NCBI RefSeq assembly: GCF_035046505.1
Contig: NC_089824.1
Location: 218,186,596 to 218,250,595 of the forward strand
Length of the DNA stretch: 64,000 nt
Source: Tiliqua scincoides
Lineage: Eukaryota > Chordata > Lepidosauria > Squamata > Scincidae
Direction of reading: 5' to 3'
Numbering within the stretch: the stretch's first letter is position 1; each line of letters opens with the position of its first letter. Below, piece after piece: positions 10,671-23,605 of this stretch. The notes beneath the pieces were generated by a model that had not been told where the DNA came from, did not search any database, and worked only from the letters and a program-made list of their open reading frames with translations. Made by a program: the position numbers and the translations under genes.

Positions 10671-12227
10671 TCATTGCAGGTCAAACTCCGCCTCTACCAA
10701 GGGATTAGATGGAGATAGAATAGGCTGTGATGAAGATTCCCGATCAATTTGCAGCATAATTTCAACAGGATTCCCATTGGAAGTTGACTTCAGCAACACC
10801 TTTTGTGTTACCTCTTTCATCACAGCAGAAAACAAGATTCCACCTGGATTGGGGGAGGCCAAGTTGACTGACGGACTACATGATGTAATTTGCTTATGAG
10901 TTGTTGGGAACGCAATTAATTCATCAGAATGAGAGTCTGTAACAAAAACGGTTTCTGGAAAGTGTTGCACTGGTGACCTACAAAACTCCATCTTTAGCAA
11001 TGGGGGATGAGTAAAAATACTGTTGGACTGTGGGTTGGACTCACTCAGCTCTAACTCCATATCCATAAGAACAGGACAAACAGCAGCATCAGACACCACA
11101 GGGCTCTTGGGGAAGGAAGCTGAATCAAGATCCATTTCACTTCCCAAATCCAACTCCATCCCAGGAACTGCCTGACTGGTGGAAAAATTTTTGAGTAGGT
11201 TTGTTAATCTGGCCTGTAAATAAACTGAGTCCTCCCCACCCAAATATTGCCCAGTCGATTTCTCAACTGGTGGAGACTGAGAATCAGCCGGAGAATAATA
11301 ATCATTAGTCCTAGACCTTACATTAACAGTCTGCCTTCCCTTATTTATACAAAGGGGCCGAATGTGCAAGTTTTGAAACATTCTATGTACTAAAATTTGA
11401 AATCTGTCCTTCAGGCTCTCAGCAGCTCGTAAAAGTAGCCCTGGAATCCTTCTAGTTTTAAAAGTTAGAGACAATCTCTTATATCCACGACAAGAGGGCA
11501 AAAAATAATGGCTTGTTAATTCCGAGGGATGAATAGATACCTTCAAGAGTTGAGTTATAGCTCTAATTATCAACCGCTTACTCCTCCACCAAGCAGAGTC
11601 TGATACAGGAACAGAAAGCAAAACACAGTTTTGCTGTAAAATCAACTTCACTTTATCTTCCTCAGCTTCTGAAGAGGGGGTTAAACATGTTACTCCTGGT
11701 ATTTCTTCATTTCCAACCCTGTGAGATCTTTTATTGGAGGCAGCCAAAGTCTGGGTTAGAGAGCCAATTGATGTTTCAGTCGAATTCAAACGACCAAGAA
11801 TATACAAGAGGATGTGACTGGATATCAAACAAGCCTCACTTAGTTGTTGGGTGAGTTGTACCATTTGTAATTTTTTGTCTCTAGCCAAAGGGTTTGTTCT
11901 TATTTTCTTCCTCTTATATATAGGCAGAGACCGTTTGATTTTCCGGGGAGGAGGGCTACCCGACACCACAGGACTATCATTAGTAATACACGCCGAGGCC
12001 TTCAAAGGGATATGCGTACCAGCAGAAGGAGATGGTAGAAATTTTTCAATCCTCAATTGCTTCGACCTTTTATAAACACCCTCCTCCGACTTGATAGGAC
12101 TTTTCCGAAATCCCTTCTTACCTCGATGTGGAAAGGCACTCCCAGCGAGCAAAGACATAATGGCCAATCCAAGACGCAAAACAGCTCTGTTTACCCAATT
12201 AACAATCCACAACCATCCAGGCTTCAA
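10671..12227 (-). CDS. LINE ORF1 protein, 518 aa, uninterrupted
   Basis: A long open frame with a basic, Lys/Arg-rich N-terminal third, then a helical stretch of about 60 residues after the Lys-Lys-Leu-Gln-Met start, which is a possible coiled coil. A central segment (roughly residues 200-300) has the length and hydrophobic pattern of an RRM-like RNA-binding domain, and the C-terminal tail is acidic. It is followed immediately, in the same frame after one TGA, by an endonuclease start, which identifies it as ORF1 of a non-LTR retrotransposon. Its likely role is binding element RNA and chaperoning. I rest the assignment on position and the downstream endonuclease; the domain boundaries are inference. 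An open frame of this length implies a fairly young copy. Confidence 0.7.
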   Translation of the reverse strand: MKPGWLWIVNWVNRAVLRLGLAIMSLLAGSAFPHRGKKGFRKSPIKSEEGVYKRSKQLRIEKFLPSPSAGTHIPLKASACITNDSPVVSGSPPPRKIKRSLPIYKRKKIRTNPLARDKKLQMVQLTQQLSEACLISSHILLYILGRLNSTETSIGSLTQTLAASNKRSHRVGNEEIPGVTCLTPSSEAEEDKVKLILQQNCVLLSVPVSDSAWWRSKRLIIRAITQLLKVSIHPSELTSHYFLPSCRGYKRLSLTFKTRRIPGLLLRAAESLKDRFQILVHRMFQNLHIRPLCINKGRQTVNVRSRTNDYYSPADSQSPPVEKSTGQYLGGEDSVYLQARLTNLLKNFSTSQAVPGMELDLGSEMDLDSASFPKSPVVSDAAVCPVLMDMELELSESNPQSNSIFTHPPLLKMEFCRSPVQHFPETVFVTDSHSDELIAFPTTHKQITSCSPSVNLASPNPGGILFSAVMKEVTQKVLLKSTSNGNPVEIMLQIDRESSSQPILSPSNPLVEAEFDLQ

Positions 12228-12411
12228 AAGAAAACATATGCAAAGCTCTCAACCATAAAAACATAAAAAGTGGATCCAGTATCGAAACAGCTGATATGGG
12301 GGGAAAAAGGCCCCACATTAGTAAACAACAGCTAAAATCACATAGAGCTCTTTAGAGAAGCCTGCACCTGGTCGGCCATCTTATCGGCTCCCCCCTAATA
12401 ATGTACACGAT

Positions 12412-13415
12412 TTATTAGTGGGGTTTGTGGGTCTGCTGGGTGCAGGGACTGCATTTCCCAATAGGGCCTCTGTGATCTGGGACTCTGACCCTGAAAGGGG
12501 AAGGCCTTTCTGGGGGCTGGGAAAGGAGGGAGTCAGGAGGCCTGAGCCAGGGAGGGAGGGAGGCCTGGGAGCAGGTGGGTGCAGAAGGCCCAGCCAAGGA
12601 TGGGGTGGAAGGTTCCTGATTGCAGGAGGGGGCTGTGCGGCTGAGTGATTGCAGAGGCAGCTCTGGGGGAGCCCAGGAGAGAAGGGCCTGCTGGACTCTC
12701 CTTCTGCAGCTGGGAAGGGAGGCCTGGGTTGGACTGGCGGCCACAGGAGTCTGGTTGAGATTAAGGACCTTCTGCAGCCCCCCCCCCCGGAGTCTTATTC
12801 TCACCCCCCCAGTGATTGCAGCCCCTGCTGCCTCGCGTAACATATTAAGCCATCTGCTCTCTTGAGCCAGATATTGGGGGGATTGTGACACCCCCCATGT
12901 TGGTGCAGAGAGGCAAAGCTCCTCTCCAACTTTCCTCCCTGCCAAGACTGCAGCTGCCTTCGTTGTCGGGTTAGTTTTAACTCAGTGGCTCTCAACGCTT
13001 TGAGCATCGGAACCAACCTTGACAAAAAGTGCCACTTTCCCAGCAGCTCAAGCCTCTGGAACTGTAATGGGGATTTGGTAGCAGTACCTCCCTCCCAGTA
13101 GCTTCTTCTTTGGCCCCTGATGCACAGAGCCTAACCTGCCCTGTTCGTTTTGCAAACCACCAAGAAATGGGTCACAACCAGCATTTTGAGAACCGTTGGG
13201 TTAGAAAAGAGCCGGAAGTTGCTTGCCTGCTTCTATCGCAATTCTATTTATAATCGAGAAAATGGCATCCAATGATGGAACTAAATTGCATGGAGGCCCC
13301 CTTTGTTTGATATGATACCTGGAAGACAGCAGATTTCTGCCATTAGAACTCACAGGAATGGAGGTCACCTTGTTTTCTCACCTTGATCGCAAACAAAAAC
13401 AACTAGCTTGGCAAG
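12412..13415 (+). repeat. Segmental duplication, copy A upstream block
   Basis: Matches 25683-25810 plus 28242-28930 of copy B in order and orientation, starting GGGGTTTGTGGGTCTGCTGG. It includes a Charlie-like hAT end at 12982 (CAGTGGCTCTCAA) shared with copy B at about 28704, so that insertion predates the duplication. It is the likely 5' flank or promoter region of the KRAB-ZNF. Overlapping open frames on both strands reflect GC content. Confidence 0.75.
12448..12466 (+). promoter_or_regulatory. Possible ZNF143/SBS-like promoter motif
   Basis: ACTGCATTTCCCAATAGGG resembles the ZNF143 (SBS) consensus ACTACAATTCCCAGAATGC with several mismatches. It is conserved in copy B at 25717-25735. It lies about 1.7 kb before the ATG exon in a block kept in both copies, so it could mark the ancestral promoter. 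Weak on sequence alone. Confidence 0.25.
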
Positions 13416-13535
13416 TCAGATCTCAGAAGCTAAGCAGGGTCAGGCCTGGTTAGTACTTGGATGGGAGACCGCCTGGGAATACCGGGTGCTGTAGGCTTAT
13501 ACCATAGTCTTTCGAGACTGAAGGTTGCCAACCAT
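13416..13535 (+). mobile_element. 5S-rRNA-derived SINE, 5'-truncated
   Basis: The first 80 bp are nearly identical to the 3' two-thirds of vertebrate 5S rRNA, including GAAGCTAAGCAGGGTC, TTAGTACTTGGATGGGAG and GGTGCTGTAGGC, which hold the internal pol III promoter elements (box A, IE, box C). It ends with the tail TCGAGACTGAAGGTTGCCAA, which matches the Bov-B-like element at 61.5 kb. Copy B lacks it (empty site near 28950), so it inserted after the duplication. It is not a functional 5S gene: the 5' third is missing and there is no T-run terminator in the normal place. Confidence 0.9.
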
Positions 13536-14136
13536 TAGAAACAAGCGTGACCCTAAAGTGCTAGAAGGGGGGGAAGAGCTCTCTAGGGCTTCTAGCATTG
13601 GAAGCAGAGAAACGAACACAGCCTGCGTATGAAGAGAGCTCCTAACCATCAGGACTCATGTTAGTTAGCTTCTAGCCATTGGAAAGGCCAGTGGTGTAGG
13701 AAGAGGGTGGCTGGGGGTGGCAGTCCCTGGTGCCAGGCTTCAGGGGGGTTTCCAAGATCCCAAGATGGCGGCAGCAGTGGGGGTGAGCCTCACTGCAGCC
13801 ATGATTTGGCTGGTGCTGGCTGCAGCCGCCCCCAAGACAAGCTTTTTTATCAGTATAATTATATTTGAGAAGTAACAAATCATATATAAATATAAATATA
13901 GAAACTTTAAAAGATAATTTTGTCATGGGGGGAGTGCCAAGAATATATTGCCCCCGGGTGCCAAATGACCTGGATACACCACTGGTCAGGATGAATAGCC
14001 CTGAAGTTCCTCTGTGAATCTGTCCAAACTCCTGTGCAGCCATCACCTCAAATAGTGGAAAGGAATTCAAGGAGGTACCTGAAGCAGGTATTCAAGATTA
14101 CGAAACTCACACAGGTCTTCATTCTTTTCCTGACAG

Positions 14137-14210
14137 ATTCCAGAGTAACGGAATTGAAGCAAACCAAACCCTGTTTGGGAACAGAAATGGCGGCTGCTCA
14201 GTCAGGCCAG
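14137..14210 (+). CDS. KRAB-ZNF copy A: ATG exon (coding 14187-14210)
   Basis: The splice acceptor TTTTCCTGACAG ends at 14136 and the donor CAG|GTAAGG follows 14210. The ATG at 14187 opens eight codons, M-A-A-A-Q-S-G-Q, ending in phase 0. This matches the short N-terminal exon usual before a KRAB-A exon. Bases 14137-14186 would be 5' UTR, so at least one upstream non-coding exon is expected, probably in the duplicated block at 12.4-13 kb. The same exon is conserved in copy B (29854-29877) with identical coding sequence and splice donor. Confidence 0.8.
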
Positions 14211-14344
14211 GTAAGGGGGATCTGTAGCTGGGGCTTCTCCTCCTGTAACTTTCCAGGCCACAGCCTTCTTACCTCAAACTAGACTAGATGCACGACATTT
14301 GTTTCCTTCCTACTAACCTCCCTGATCATCCGATTTCCCTAGAC

Positions 14345-15109
14345 CCCTGATTCCCAACCTGGAAGTGAGCAAAAGTGCTTTTTTTCCTGTGACCCCACAG
14401 ACCACTCCAGGGTCTCGTGGACAGCCTGTGGTCTGGGGACCACAGGCAGTCCGCGAGACCCTGAGAAGTGGCCCGTGAGGTTTCAGGAAAACAATTACTT
14501 TTGCTCACTTCCAGTGTTTCACTGAGCAAGCAGTCCCCCATGGACCACCAGAGATAATGGAGAACGGACCGGCTGTAGCTGCTGGCCACCAAAGCAGCAA
14601 ACCACAAATCTTCTCTATAAATAATAAATCTTTAATAAATCTTTTCTGATTACAGGCAGCCTGCGTTATCCACAGGTTCAGAACCTGCAGATTTCTTCAT
14701 CTGTGTGTCCCCGAATCTGTGGTTCAGGCTGACATCTCACCCCCAGAGGCTCTTCTGAAGCCTGCAGAGGCCATGCGCGCCTGCCCACGACCTTCATTCT
14801 GAAGCCTGGAAAGGCCCCAGGCAGACGCATGCGGCCTCTTCTGGCTTCAGACGAGCCTCCAGAAGTGAGAGGAGCATAACTGTGGTCAAGTTCAGGGGAA
14901 GGGAAACCGTGGCTTCCAAATACCTGCAGATTTCCTTATCAGCGGGGATTCTGGGAATGGAACCCCAGTGGATAATGAGGGTTATCCACTGCCTTATTAC
15001 AAATCTAAATGTATTTTTTGTGTGCAGGGGTGGGGGGTTGCATGTGGTCCAAGACAATTCCAATTTTTGCTACAGTGGTCCCCAGTCTCCTAAACGTTGG
15101 GAACCTCTG
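14345..15109. mobile_element. hAT-like element in copy A intron
   Basis: Starts CCCTGATTCCCAACC and ends GTTGGGAACCTCTG. The flanks CCCTAGAC and CCCTAGAA match at 7 of 8. Copy B has the uninterrupted site (around 30001-30015), so this element arrived after the duplication. Related to 46883-47246, sharing words such as GGTCTGGGGACCAC and TCACTTCCAGTGT. Confidence 0.85.
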
Positions 15110-15124
15110 CCCTAGAACCTAAAG

Positions 15125-15345
15125 CAGTGTTTCTCAAACTGTGGGTAGGGACCCACTAGGTGGGCCAGGAGCCAATTTCAGCTTTAGTCAATGAGATTTA
15201 CTCCTGGGTAAGTGAGGGTAGCCTAGGATTGTTTAAAATTCCTGTTTGAAGATGTCACTTTCGGTCATGACATCACTTCCGATGGGTCCTGACAGGTTCT
15301 CATTCTAAAAAGTGGGTCCTGGTGCTAAAAGATGGAGAACCACTG
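15125..15345. mobile_element. Charlie-like hAT MITE in copy A intron
   Basis: 221 bp from CAGTGTTTCTCAAACTG to GGAGAACCACTG. The left flank ACCTAAAG and right flank CCATAAAT are a degenerate TSD; copy B shows the empty site (ACCATAAAGCC). Internal words match 6707-7059 in reverse orientation. Confidence 0.85.
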
Positions 15346-15558
15346 CCATAAATCCTTCCCTTCCTTCTCCAGGGTTCCTCTGGAAAACCCAGCTAATCTA
15401 CCTATACACTTCTCCTGCAGATTCCCAGTCTTTGCACTTCTCCTGTAGTGGAGTTTCTCTTTCCTCTCATCCCTTCTTCACCTCCTTCTAGCTAATTTCC
15501 ATGTGGCTCCATTGCTTGTTCATGCTGGTGGTAGGAGTCCCCCTGTATAGTTTAAGGG

Positions 15559-16025
15559 CAGTGGTTCTCAAACTCTCTGGCAGAGTTTGAGCCGCAGTAA
15601 GTACCTGCAGAGGTGGGGGGAGGCAGTGACGCGATCCCCAGGATCGCGTCAGTCCCTTACCAGTCCCTGCTGCAGCCTCCCGGCAGTGCTGGGAACCTTC
15701 CACAACCATCCACAGGACTCTCTAAAGTTTAGAAAGTGAAAGCGGAGCAGTTGCTCCCCACCTCCACCAAACCGGAAGTGGAGCACAATTACTCCACTTT
15801 CAATTTTACAGCTCGAGGAGCCCTGCAAAGTGTCGCGCAGGGCTCCCCACACCCCTGGGAGGCTGCAGCAGGGACTGGTAAGTACATGCCAGTCCCTGCA
15901 GCCCCCTTAGCGATGCAATCCTGGGGATCGCATCACTGCCTCCCCTCTGCCCCAGCCCCTTAAGGGGGCAGAGTCCAGGGCCCTCAGGCTGGGGCGTTGC
16001 AACGGCCCAGTTTGAGAAACCCTGG
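15559..16025. mobile_element. hAT MITE in copy A intron
   Basis: Starts CAGTGGTTCTCAAACTCTC and ends GAGAAACCCTGG. The flanks TTTAAGGG and TTGAAGGG match at 7 of 8. Copy B has an empty site at the same place (about 30220). The same family inserted independently at 30309-30776 in copy B and at 38310-38841 inside a 5S SINE. Confidence 0.9.
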
Positions 16026-16694
16026 TTGAAGGGTGAGTGTGTCAGAATAGTGAGTCCCATCTGAAACCCCTGTTTAGTTCTTAAGCACTTTCTGTAATCT
16101 TTGGCCCACCTTAATTTGTACCAAAGCACGCAGACTGGCCATTATCTTCAACAGGAGATCCCAGCACACCATCGCTTTCCCCCTTGTGTGCACTTGTCTG
16201 TTAAATGTGTTTCTAAGAAGCACTGTTGGTAACATAGTGCAGAGGCTGGTGTGGGCAGATCCCCACCTGGACAAGGCTCCACCACAGCGAGAGCAGCAGA
16301 AAGTGACGTGCCATTTTTGCAAGACAGAAAAGCGATGGGAATTACAGTGTGTGAAAGCAGCTACACAATGTACAAGGCTTTTGGTGCTGGGTGGGCTTTC
16401 TGGGCATCCACCCCATTGGAAGCACTGAGCGCATAGGATTGAGGTGTTGGTTTGGAAGCTGGAATGGAAGGAAAGGATCCTCTGAGCCCACTTTCAGGAA
16501 ACTTGGGAGTCTTCATTGGAGCTGGAAGCCCAAAAGATGGACATGCAAAGTAGAGCGGGAACATGTGTGGGAATCTGCTTCCAGATGGAAAAACGTTTTG
16601 TCCTTTCATGGAAACTGGAATGCAATTCTCTCTTTGGATGGCAGTCATGGCCAAGACTGAGCTGCTAATAGGACGTTTCTCCTTTTCCTTTTAG

Positions 16695-16821
16695 GGTCCA
16701 ATCTCATTCTCAGAGATAGCTCTGCATTTCAGCAGCGAAGAGTGGGCTCTTCTCAATCCACGCCAAAGGCGCATGTATGAGGCCATCATGGTGGAGAATT
16801 ATGAAAATGTGACCTTTGTAG
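16695..16821 (+). CDS. KRAB-ZNF copy A: KRAB-A box exon
   Basis: Acceptor TTTTAG before 16695 and donor G|GTAAGG after 16821. The length is exactly 127 nt, the canonical size of a vertebrate KRAB-A exon. It encodes residues 9-50, beginning G-P-I-S-F-S-E-I-A-L-H-F and including E-E-W-A-L-L, Q-R-R-M-Y-E and V-E-N-Y-E-N. The KRAB-A box recruits TRIM28/KAP1 for heterochromatin silencing in mammalian family members. Two positions known to matter for TRIM28 are changed conservatively: the Asp-Val pair after Phe is Glu-Ile, and Met-Leu-Glu is Met-Val-Glu. The exon ends in phase 1, matching the finger exon. No KRAB-B exon was recognised. Confidence 0.9.
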
Positions 16822-17610
16822 GTAAGGAGGATCCTTTGGCCCTTCATTGATAGATGCCCCCGATAGGAACCTCTGCTCCTTTGGATGTTGCCAAGGGGAG
16901 TTGGCAGCCAGGCTACGTCACCTGGGCATGTTGTGATAGCTCTCCTGGTAGGACCCTGGGAATTGTAGTTTGTGGAAGGCTCTGAGAAGCAACTGCAAGA
17001 GATGGTCATTGATTCTTCAGGCCCTGTGTTGTTGGTGAAGCCCAGAGCAGGAGCATGACTTTGAAACAGGACTGAAAGCAGGAGGCTTCAGATCCCAGAG
17101 GCCTAGAGGAAGGCCACACTTTAAATTGTCAGAGCGATCACACATACCCTGTCCCCACTCCATCAATCAGGCCAGACATTTGGAAGCAACACGTTTCATC
17201 CGTGACTGTGCCTTGCTTACACAGCGCATTTGACCCTGTGAACAAAGACCACATCCTGTCACCTTCTGACTTGGAGTGGGTACGCAAAAGAACATTTGAA
17301 AGCCGTAGGTGGCCTCACAGACTTCATGGCCATCTTCAATCAAGGAGTCTATAGTGATAAACTGGCCTCCAGAATTACCTACTGCACCCTTAGTAGGATG
17401 CAGAACAATTCCAGCACTCATTTAGGGCTGTGGATGAGTCATCAAGGGCCTTCAAGTACAAAACCAGGTTCTTTAATGAGGAACTCTCTAAAAGTGATGG
17501 AGTATCGTTAACCTTTAGTGGACTGCTGGATCTGAGACCCAGGACTCTGCTACTGGTGGCAACTCTGGAGCAGGATTTTGAGGAATTTCCCCCATTAGAC
17601 TAAGAGGGGA

Positions 17611-19183
17611 ATAAGAACATAACATAAGAACAGCCCCACTGGATCAGGCCATAGGCCCATCTAATCTAGCTTCCTGTGTCTTACAGCAGCCCACCAAATG
17701 CCCCAGGGAGCATACCAGATAACAAGAGACCTGCATCCTGGTGCCTTCCCTTGCATCTGGCATTCTGACATAGCCCATTTCTAGAATCAGGAGGTTGCAC
17801 ATCACGGCTTGTAACCCATAATGGATTTTTCCTCTAGAAATTTGTCCAATCCCCTTTTAAAGGCATCTAAGCCAGATGCGATCACCACATCCTGTGGGAC
17901 TGAGTTCCACAGACCAACCACACGCTGAGTAAAGAAATATTTTCTTTTGTCTGTCTTAACTCTCCCAACACTCAATTTTAGTGGACATCGCCTGGTTCTG
18001 GTGTTATGTGAGATTGTAAAGGGCATCTTTCTATCCAATCTGTCCTTCCCCTGCATAATTTTGTATGTCTCAATCATGTCCTCCCCTCAGGCGTCTCTTT
18101 TCTAGGCTGAAGAGGCCCAAACGCTGTAGCCTTTCCTCATAAGGAAGGTGCGCCAGCCCCGTAATCATCTTAGTTGCTCTCTTTTGCACCTTTTCCATTT
18201 CCACTATGTCCTTTTTGAGATGTGGCGACCAGAACTGGACACAATACTCCAGATGTGGGCATCGATTTGTACAACGGTATTATAATATTAGCTGTTTTGT
18301 TCTCAATACCTTTTCTAATGATCCCAAGCATAGAATTGACCTTCTTTACTGCCGCTGCACATTGGGTCGACACTTTCATCGACCTGTCCACCACCACCCC
18401 AAGATCTCTCTCCTGATCTGTCACAGGCAGCTCAGAACCCATTAGCCTATATGTGTTGATTTTTTGCCCCAATGTGCATGACTTTACACTTACTTACACT
18501 GAAACGCATCTGCCATTTTGCTGCCCATTCTGCCAGTTTGGAGAGATCCTTCTGGAGCTCCTCACAATCACTTCTGGTCTTCACCACTTGGAAAGGTTTG
18601 GTGTCCTCTGCAAACTTTGCCACTGCACTGTCTCCAGGTCATTTATGAAGAGGTTGAAAAGCACTGGTCCCAGGACAGATCCTTGGGGCACACAGCCTTT
18701 CACCTCTCTCCATTGTGAAAATTGCCCATTGACACCCACTCTCTGTTTCCTGGACCTCAACCAGTTCTCAATCCATGAGAGGACCTGCCCTCTAATTGAC
18801 TGTTGAGTTTTCTCAGTAGCCTTTGGTGCGGGACTGTGTTGAATGCCTTCTGAGAGTTCAGATATATAATGTCCACGGGTTCTCCTGCATCCACATGCCT
18901 ATTGACCTTTTCAAAGAATTCTATAAGGTTTGTGAGGAAAGACTTACCCTTACAGAAGCCATGCTGATTCTCCCTCAGCAAGGCCTGTTTGTCTATGTGT
19001 TTTGAGATTCTATCTTTGATGAGGCATTCCACCATCTTACCCGGTATAAATGTCAGACTGACCAGCCTATAGTTTCCCGGGTCCCCCCTCCTTCCCTTTC
19101 TAAAAATTGGTGTGACATTTGCTATCCTCCAATCCTCTGGCACCATGGCTGTTTTGAGGGACAAGTTGCATATTTTAGTCATT
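17611..19183 (-). mobile_element. CR1 LINE, antisense, 5'-truncated, in copy A intron
   Basis: About 1.57 kb reading leftwards: reverse-transcriptase coding sequence from C-N-L-S-L-K-T-A (minus-strand start near 19183), through D-W-R-I-A-N-V-T-P-I-F and Q-H-G-F-C-K-G-K-S, to the C-terminal L-E-E-K-S-I-M-G-Y-K-P. A 3' UTR follows, ending in ACATAACATAAGAA units. The frame is broken several times, so it is older than the copies at 34.6 and 53.3 kb. It is absent from copy B. Confidence 0.9.
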
Positions 19184-19525
19184 ATTTAATGGAGGTTTGG
19201 AAAGACCCACCAAGCTTCCTTGGGTCTTTTCTCCTTAATCGACTCTGCTGAACCCAGTACGGGCTGTGCAGGGTGAAGTGAGGTACTGAACAATAGGGAG
19301 AAGTGCCTTGTCTTGAAGCACAACTGACAGTCATCCCTGTACTGGAGAACTCCATCCTCCATTGCAGACCCAGCAGATACCTAAAATGTTCTTGCAGAGA
19401 AAGGCAACCCCTTCGCCTTTAGGGACAGAAACAACCCCTGCATTCTGTCACCTTGTCTATCTCCAGTATTTGTATTTACCTCCCAATAGGCCTCCTGCCT
19501 GCCCATGAGTCTCCTCGGATGTATG

Positions 19526-19613
19526 CTGGGGCATTTGGTGGGCCGCTGTGAGATGCAGGAAGCTGGACTAGACGGGCCTATGGCCTGATCCAGTGGGGCT
19601 GTTCTTATGCTAT
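19526..19613 (+). mobile_element. CR1 LINE 3' tail fragment
   Basis: About 90 bp, TGCTGGGGCATTTGGTGG through GATCCAGTGGGGCTGTTC to TTATGC: the extreme CR1 3' end only. Confidence 0.85.
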
Positions 19614-19848
19614 TATACTGGAACAAGTCGAAGGAGGTCTGGTGCAGGTCTGGGCTAGGACAGAGGGATAGGATCCTGGCGTGCACTACTGCTGCAGAGA
19701 TCCACTCCTTCCAGCCCCCAAACCGCCCCTACCCTCCCTACTCTCCACCTCAGTCCTCCCCCAAAGTGCCCCCTCCACCACCTTTCCTGCTCCATTGGGG
19801 CGTCGAGGAGCCACTGATGTGTGTACGGAGCCTCCGGTTGTTTCTGCA

Positions 19849-21360
19849 GGCTGCTCCATAGCACACAGTGAAGACAGTCAGCAAAACCTTTATTAGGCAT
19901 AAACATTTGATGGGTGAAGACTGTACAGAAACCATAGAGAGAATAGAAACCTAAGCAGTACACAAACATATGTATATGTGCACACCTACATGCACACACA
20001 GATACAAACATACATTACATTTTACATACACACATGAATTATTTAAAAGACAGAAAACAATCAGTCTACAGATATTGCCAAGATGTAATCTACTCAGCGA
20101 TTGCTTGGTACAGGATTGCTTGTATGCTCTACGTCAGGGGTGTCCAAAATTTTTGGCAGGAGGGCCACATCATCTCTCTGACACTGTGTCGGGGACCGCG
20201 GAAAAAAAGAATTAATTTACATTTAAAATTTGAATACATTTACATAAATATACATAAATGAATATATTAAAGATGAACTTATATGAATGAATGAAGGTCT
20301 TGCAATAGCTCAAGGCCTATAAAAGGCCTTGCACAAAGCAAGGCCAGCCTTTCCTTTGCTGCTGCTACTGCATCACAGACATGAAACAGCAAACAGTGGA
20401 GGGAGCCCTCATCCCACAGCTCACGCAAGAGGTCAAACAGTCGCTCTCATGCTGATAGCAGTTGCGTTGGGCCAGTGTGGGCTCCAACAAATCTCCGGAG
20501 GGCCAGAGGCTTATTGGAGACTGGGGGCTCCCTGAGGGCCACATTGAGAGGCCTCGAGGGCCGCGTGTGGCCCCAGAGCCAGGGTTTGGGCACCCGTGTT
20601 CTACATCACCTGCTAGAAGGAATTAAATTATAGCGTTCTCAGAATGCCCTGTTTTAGCATTGAGCAAGGGAGAGAGAAATTGCTGTCTTAGCGCTTGATA
20701 TCTGGGACAGTGCAACATAATGTGTATGGATGATTCTACTTTGCCAAAATTGCAGCTATGTAAACAATCTTCCCAGGAGGCGTTTCTGAATCTGCCATGT
20801 AAGTCATTAGAGGGGATCACATTACATCGTGCCAAGGTAAAGGCCCTTCTCTCCAGGGGGTGCATTAGGAGGGACAGATATTTTGGTTGTTGACCACTTG
20901 TAATTTTAGGTTGAAAATTCAAAGGGGAACATTTTTTCCATGCTGCGCCTAGAATCTCTTGCCTTTCCATATCATATAGTCTGGATTTCAAAAGCCTGGT
21001 GATAACCTCAGAAGGGGCCCCTTGTGGATCAGCCTCAAGGCCCATCTGTTGAGTTTTTTTATAAAACAGTACTAGGTAAGGAGTTAACGTTGAATCAGTC
21101 AACAGCCCCTTTAGCAGCAAATCGTGATCAGCCCTGAAAAAGACTTTGGCCCAGTATTTTAAAAAAACTGAACCATGCATGTAACTCCAGTCTGTGTTGA
21201 TTCCAGGCAGAGTGCTGCATAGGGAATGCAATGCGGTAAGCCTAGAATTTTGTAAAGAAATTTAGATTGAACCCTTTCAATTGTGTTATTTAATGCCAGC
21301 ATACATACTGGGATGCCATATGTGCAGGCTGCTCCATAGCGCACAATGAAGACCACATTG
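19849..21360 (-). mobile_element. 3' part of a non-CR1 LINE, antisense, with nested hAT
   Basis: Minus-strand translation from about 21360 gives K-F-L-Y-K-I-L-G-L-P, then, around 20623-21231, R-R-A-F-T-L-A-R-C-N and C-x-x-x-C...E-S-S-I-H-I-M-L-H-C-P-R-Y. This is the C-terminal region with a Cys-His knuckle found after the RT domain of several non-LTR clades. It reads towards a 3' end near 19880, where the complement contains CCTAATAAAGG. It may be the 3' half of the same family as 10.39-12.40 kb, which is inference. The hAT at 20135-20598 sits in its 3' region. Confidence 0.65.
20135..20598. mobile_element. hAT MITE of the CAGGGGTG family, reverse copy
   Basis: 464 bp from CAGGGGTGTCCAAAA to GTTTGGGCACCCGTG. 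The flanks CTCTACGT and TTCTACAT match at 6 of 8. Same family as 8437-8881 in opposite orientation. Confidence 0.9.
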
Positions 21361-21679
21361 CAGTGGAATTTATGGCAGTGGAGATTCCCCTCTGTTTATT
21401 CCCAATGGGATTGGGCTGTTTGACAAGGAGCTTCCTGACTGCTCTGCTTCTCCTCCCCTTCCGTCTTTCTCTTGGTCTGCTGTCTTTCCTTGGGATTCCC
21501 CAGCAGACTGTCAGTCTTTTCTCCTCCCTCCCTCTGCCTTGGCAACTCCAGACTCTTGAGTTAGATTAACCCTTTGTTTCATTGATTCTTCCCAGATGTT
21601 TGTGTCTGCACAGGTTCATTAGATGACGATGTACTTTTATAGAGGAAGGAATAGTTTTATTTCCCTGGATGATTCTTGA

Positions 21680-23605
<1,926 letters not shown>

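Larger units (their letters stand above)
10390..12397 (-). mobile_element. 5' part of a LINE (5' UTR, ORF1, start of ORF2), antisense
   Basis: The 5' end (right side) begins GGGGGAGCCGATAAGATGGC, resembling LINE 5' UTR starts. It runs through a leader of about 170 bp, ORF1 and the first third of the endonuclease, and stops near 10390 next to a hAT MITE. Retaining the 5' end while lacking the 3' end is the reverse of normal LINE truncation and implies a later deletion or recombination. The 3' part of what may be the same family lies at 19.85-21.36 kb. Confidence 0.7.

Noticed and set aside
12415-12945. 176-codon minus-strand frame in the duplicated GC-rich block
   Set aside because: The frame is not kept in copy B, is low in complexity (Pro/Ser/Ala-rich) and overlaps other frames; likely GC-driven.
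13416-13535. Functional 5S rRNA gene
   Set aside because: It lacks the 5' third of 5S rRNA and has a SINE tail instead of the normal terminator.
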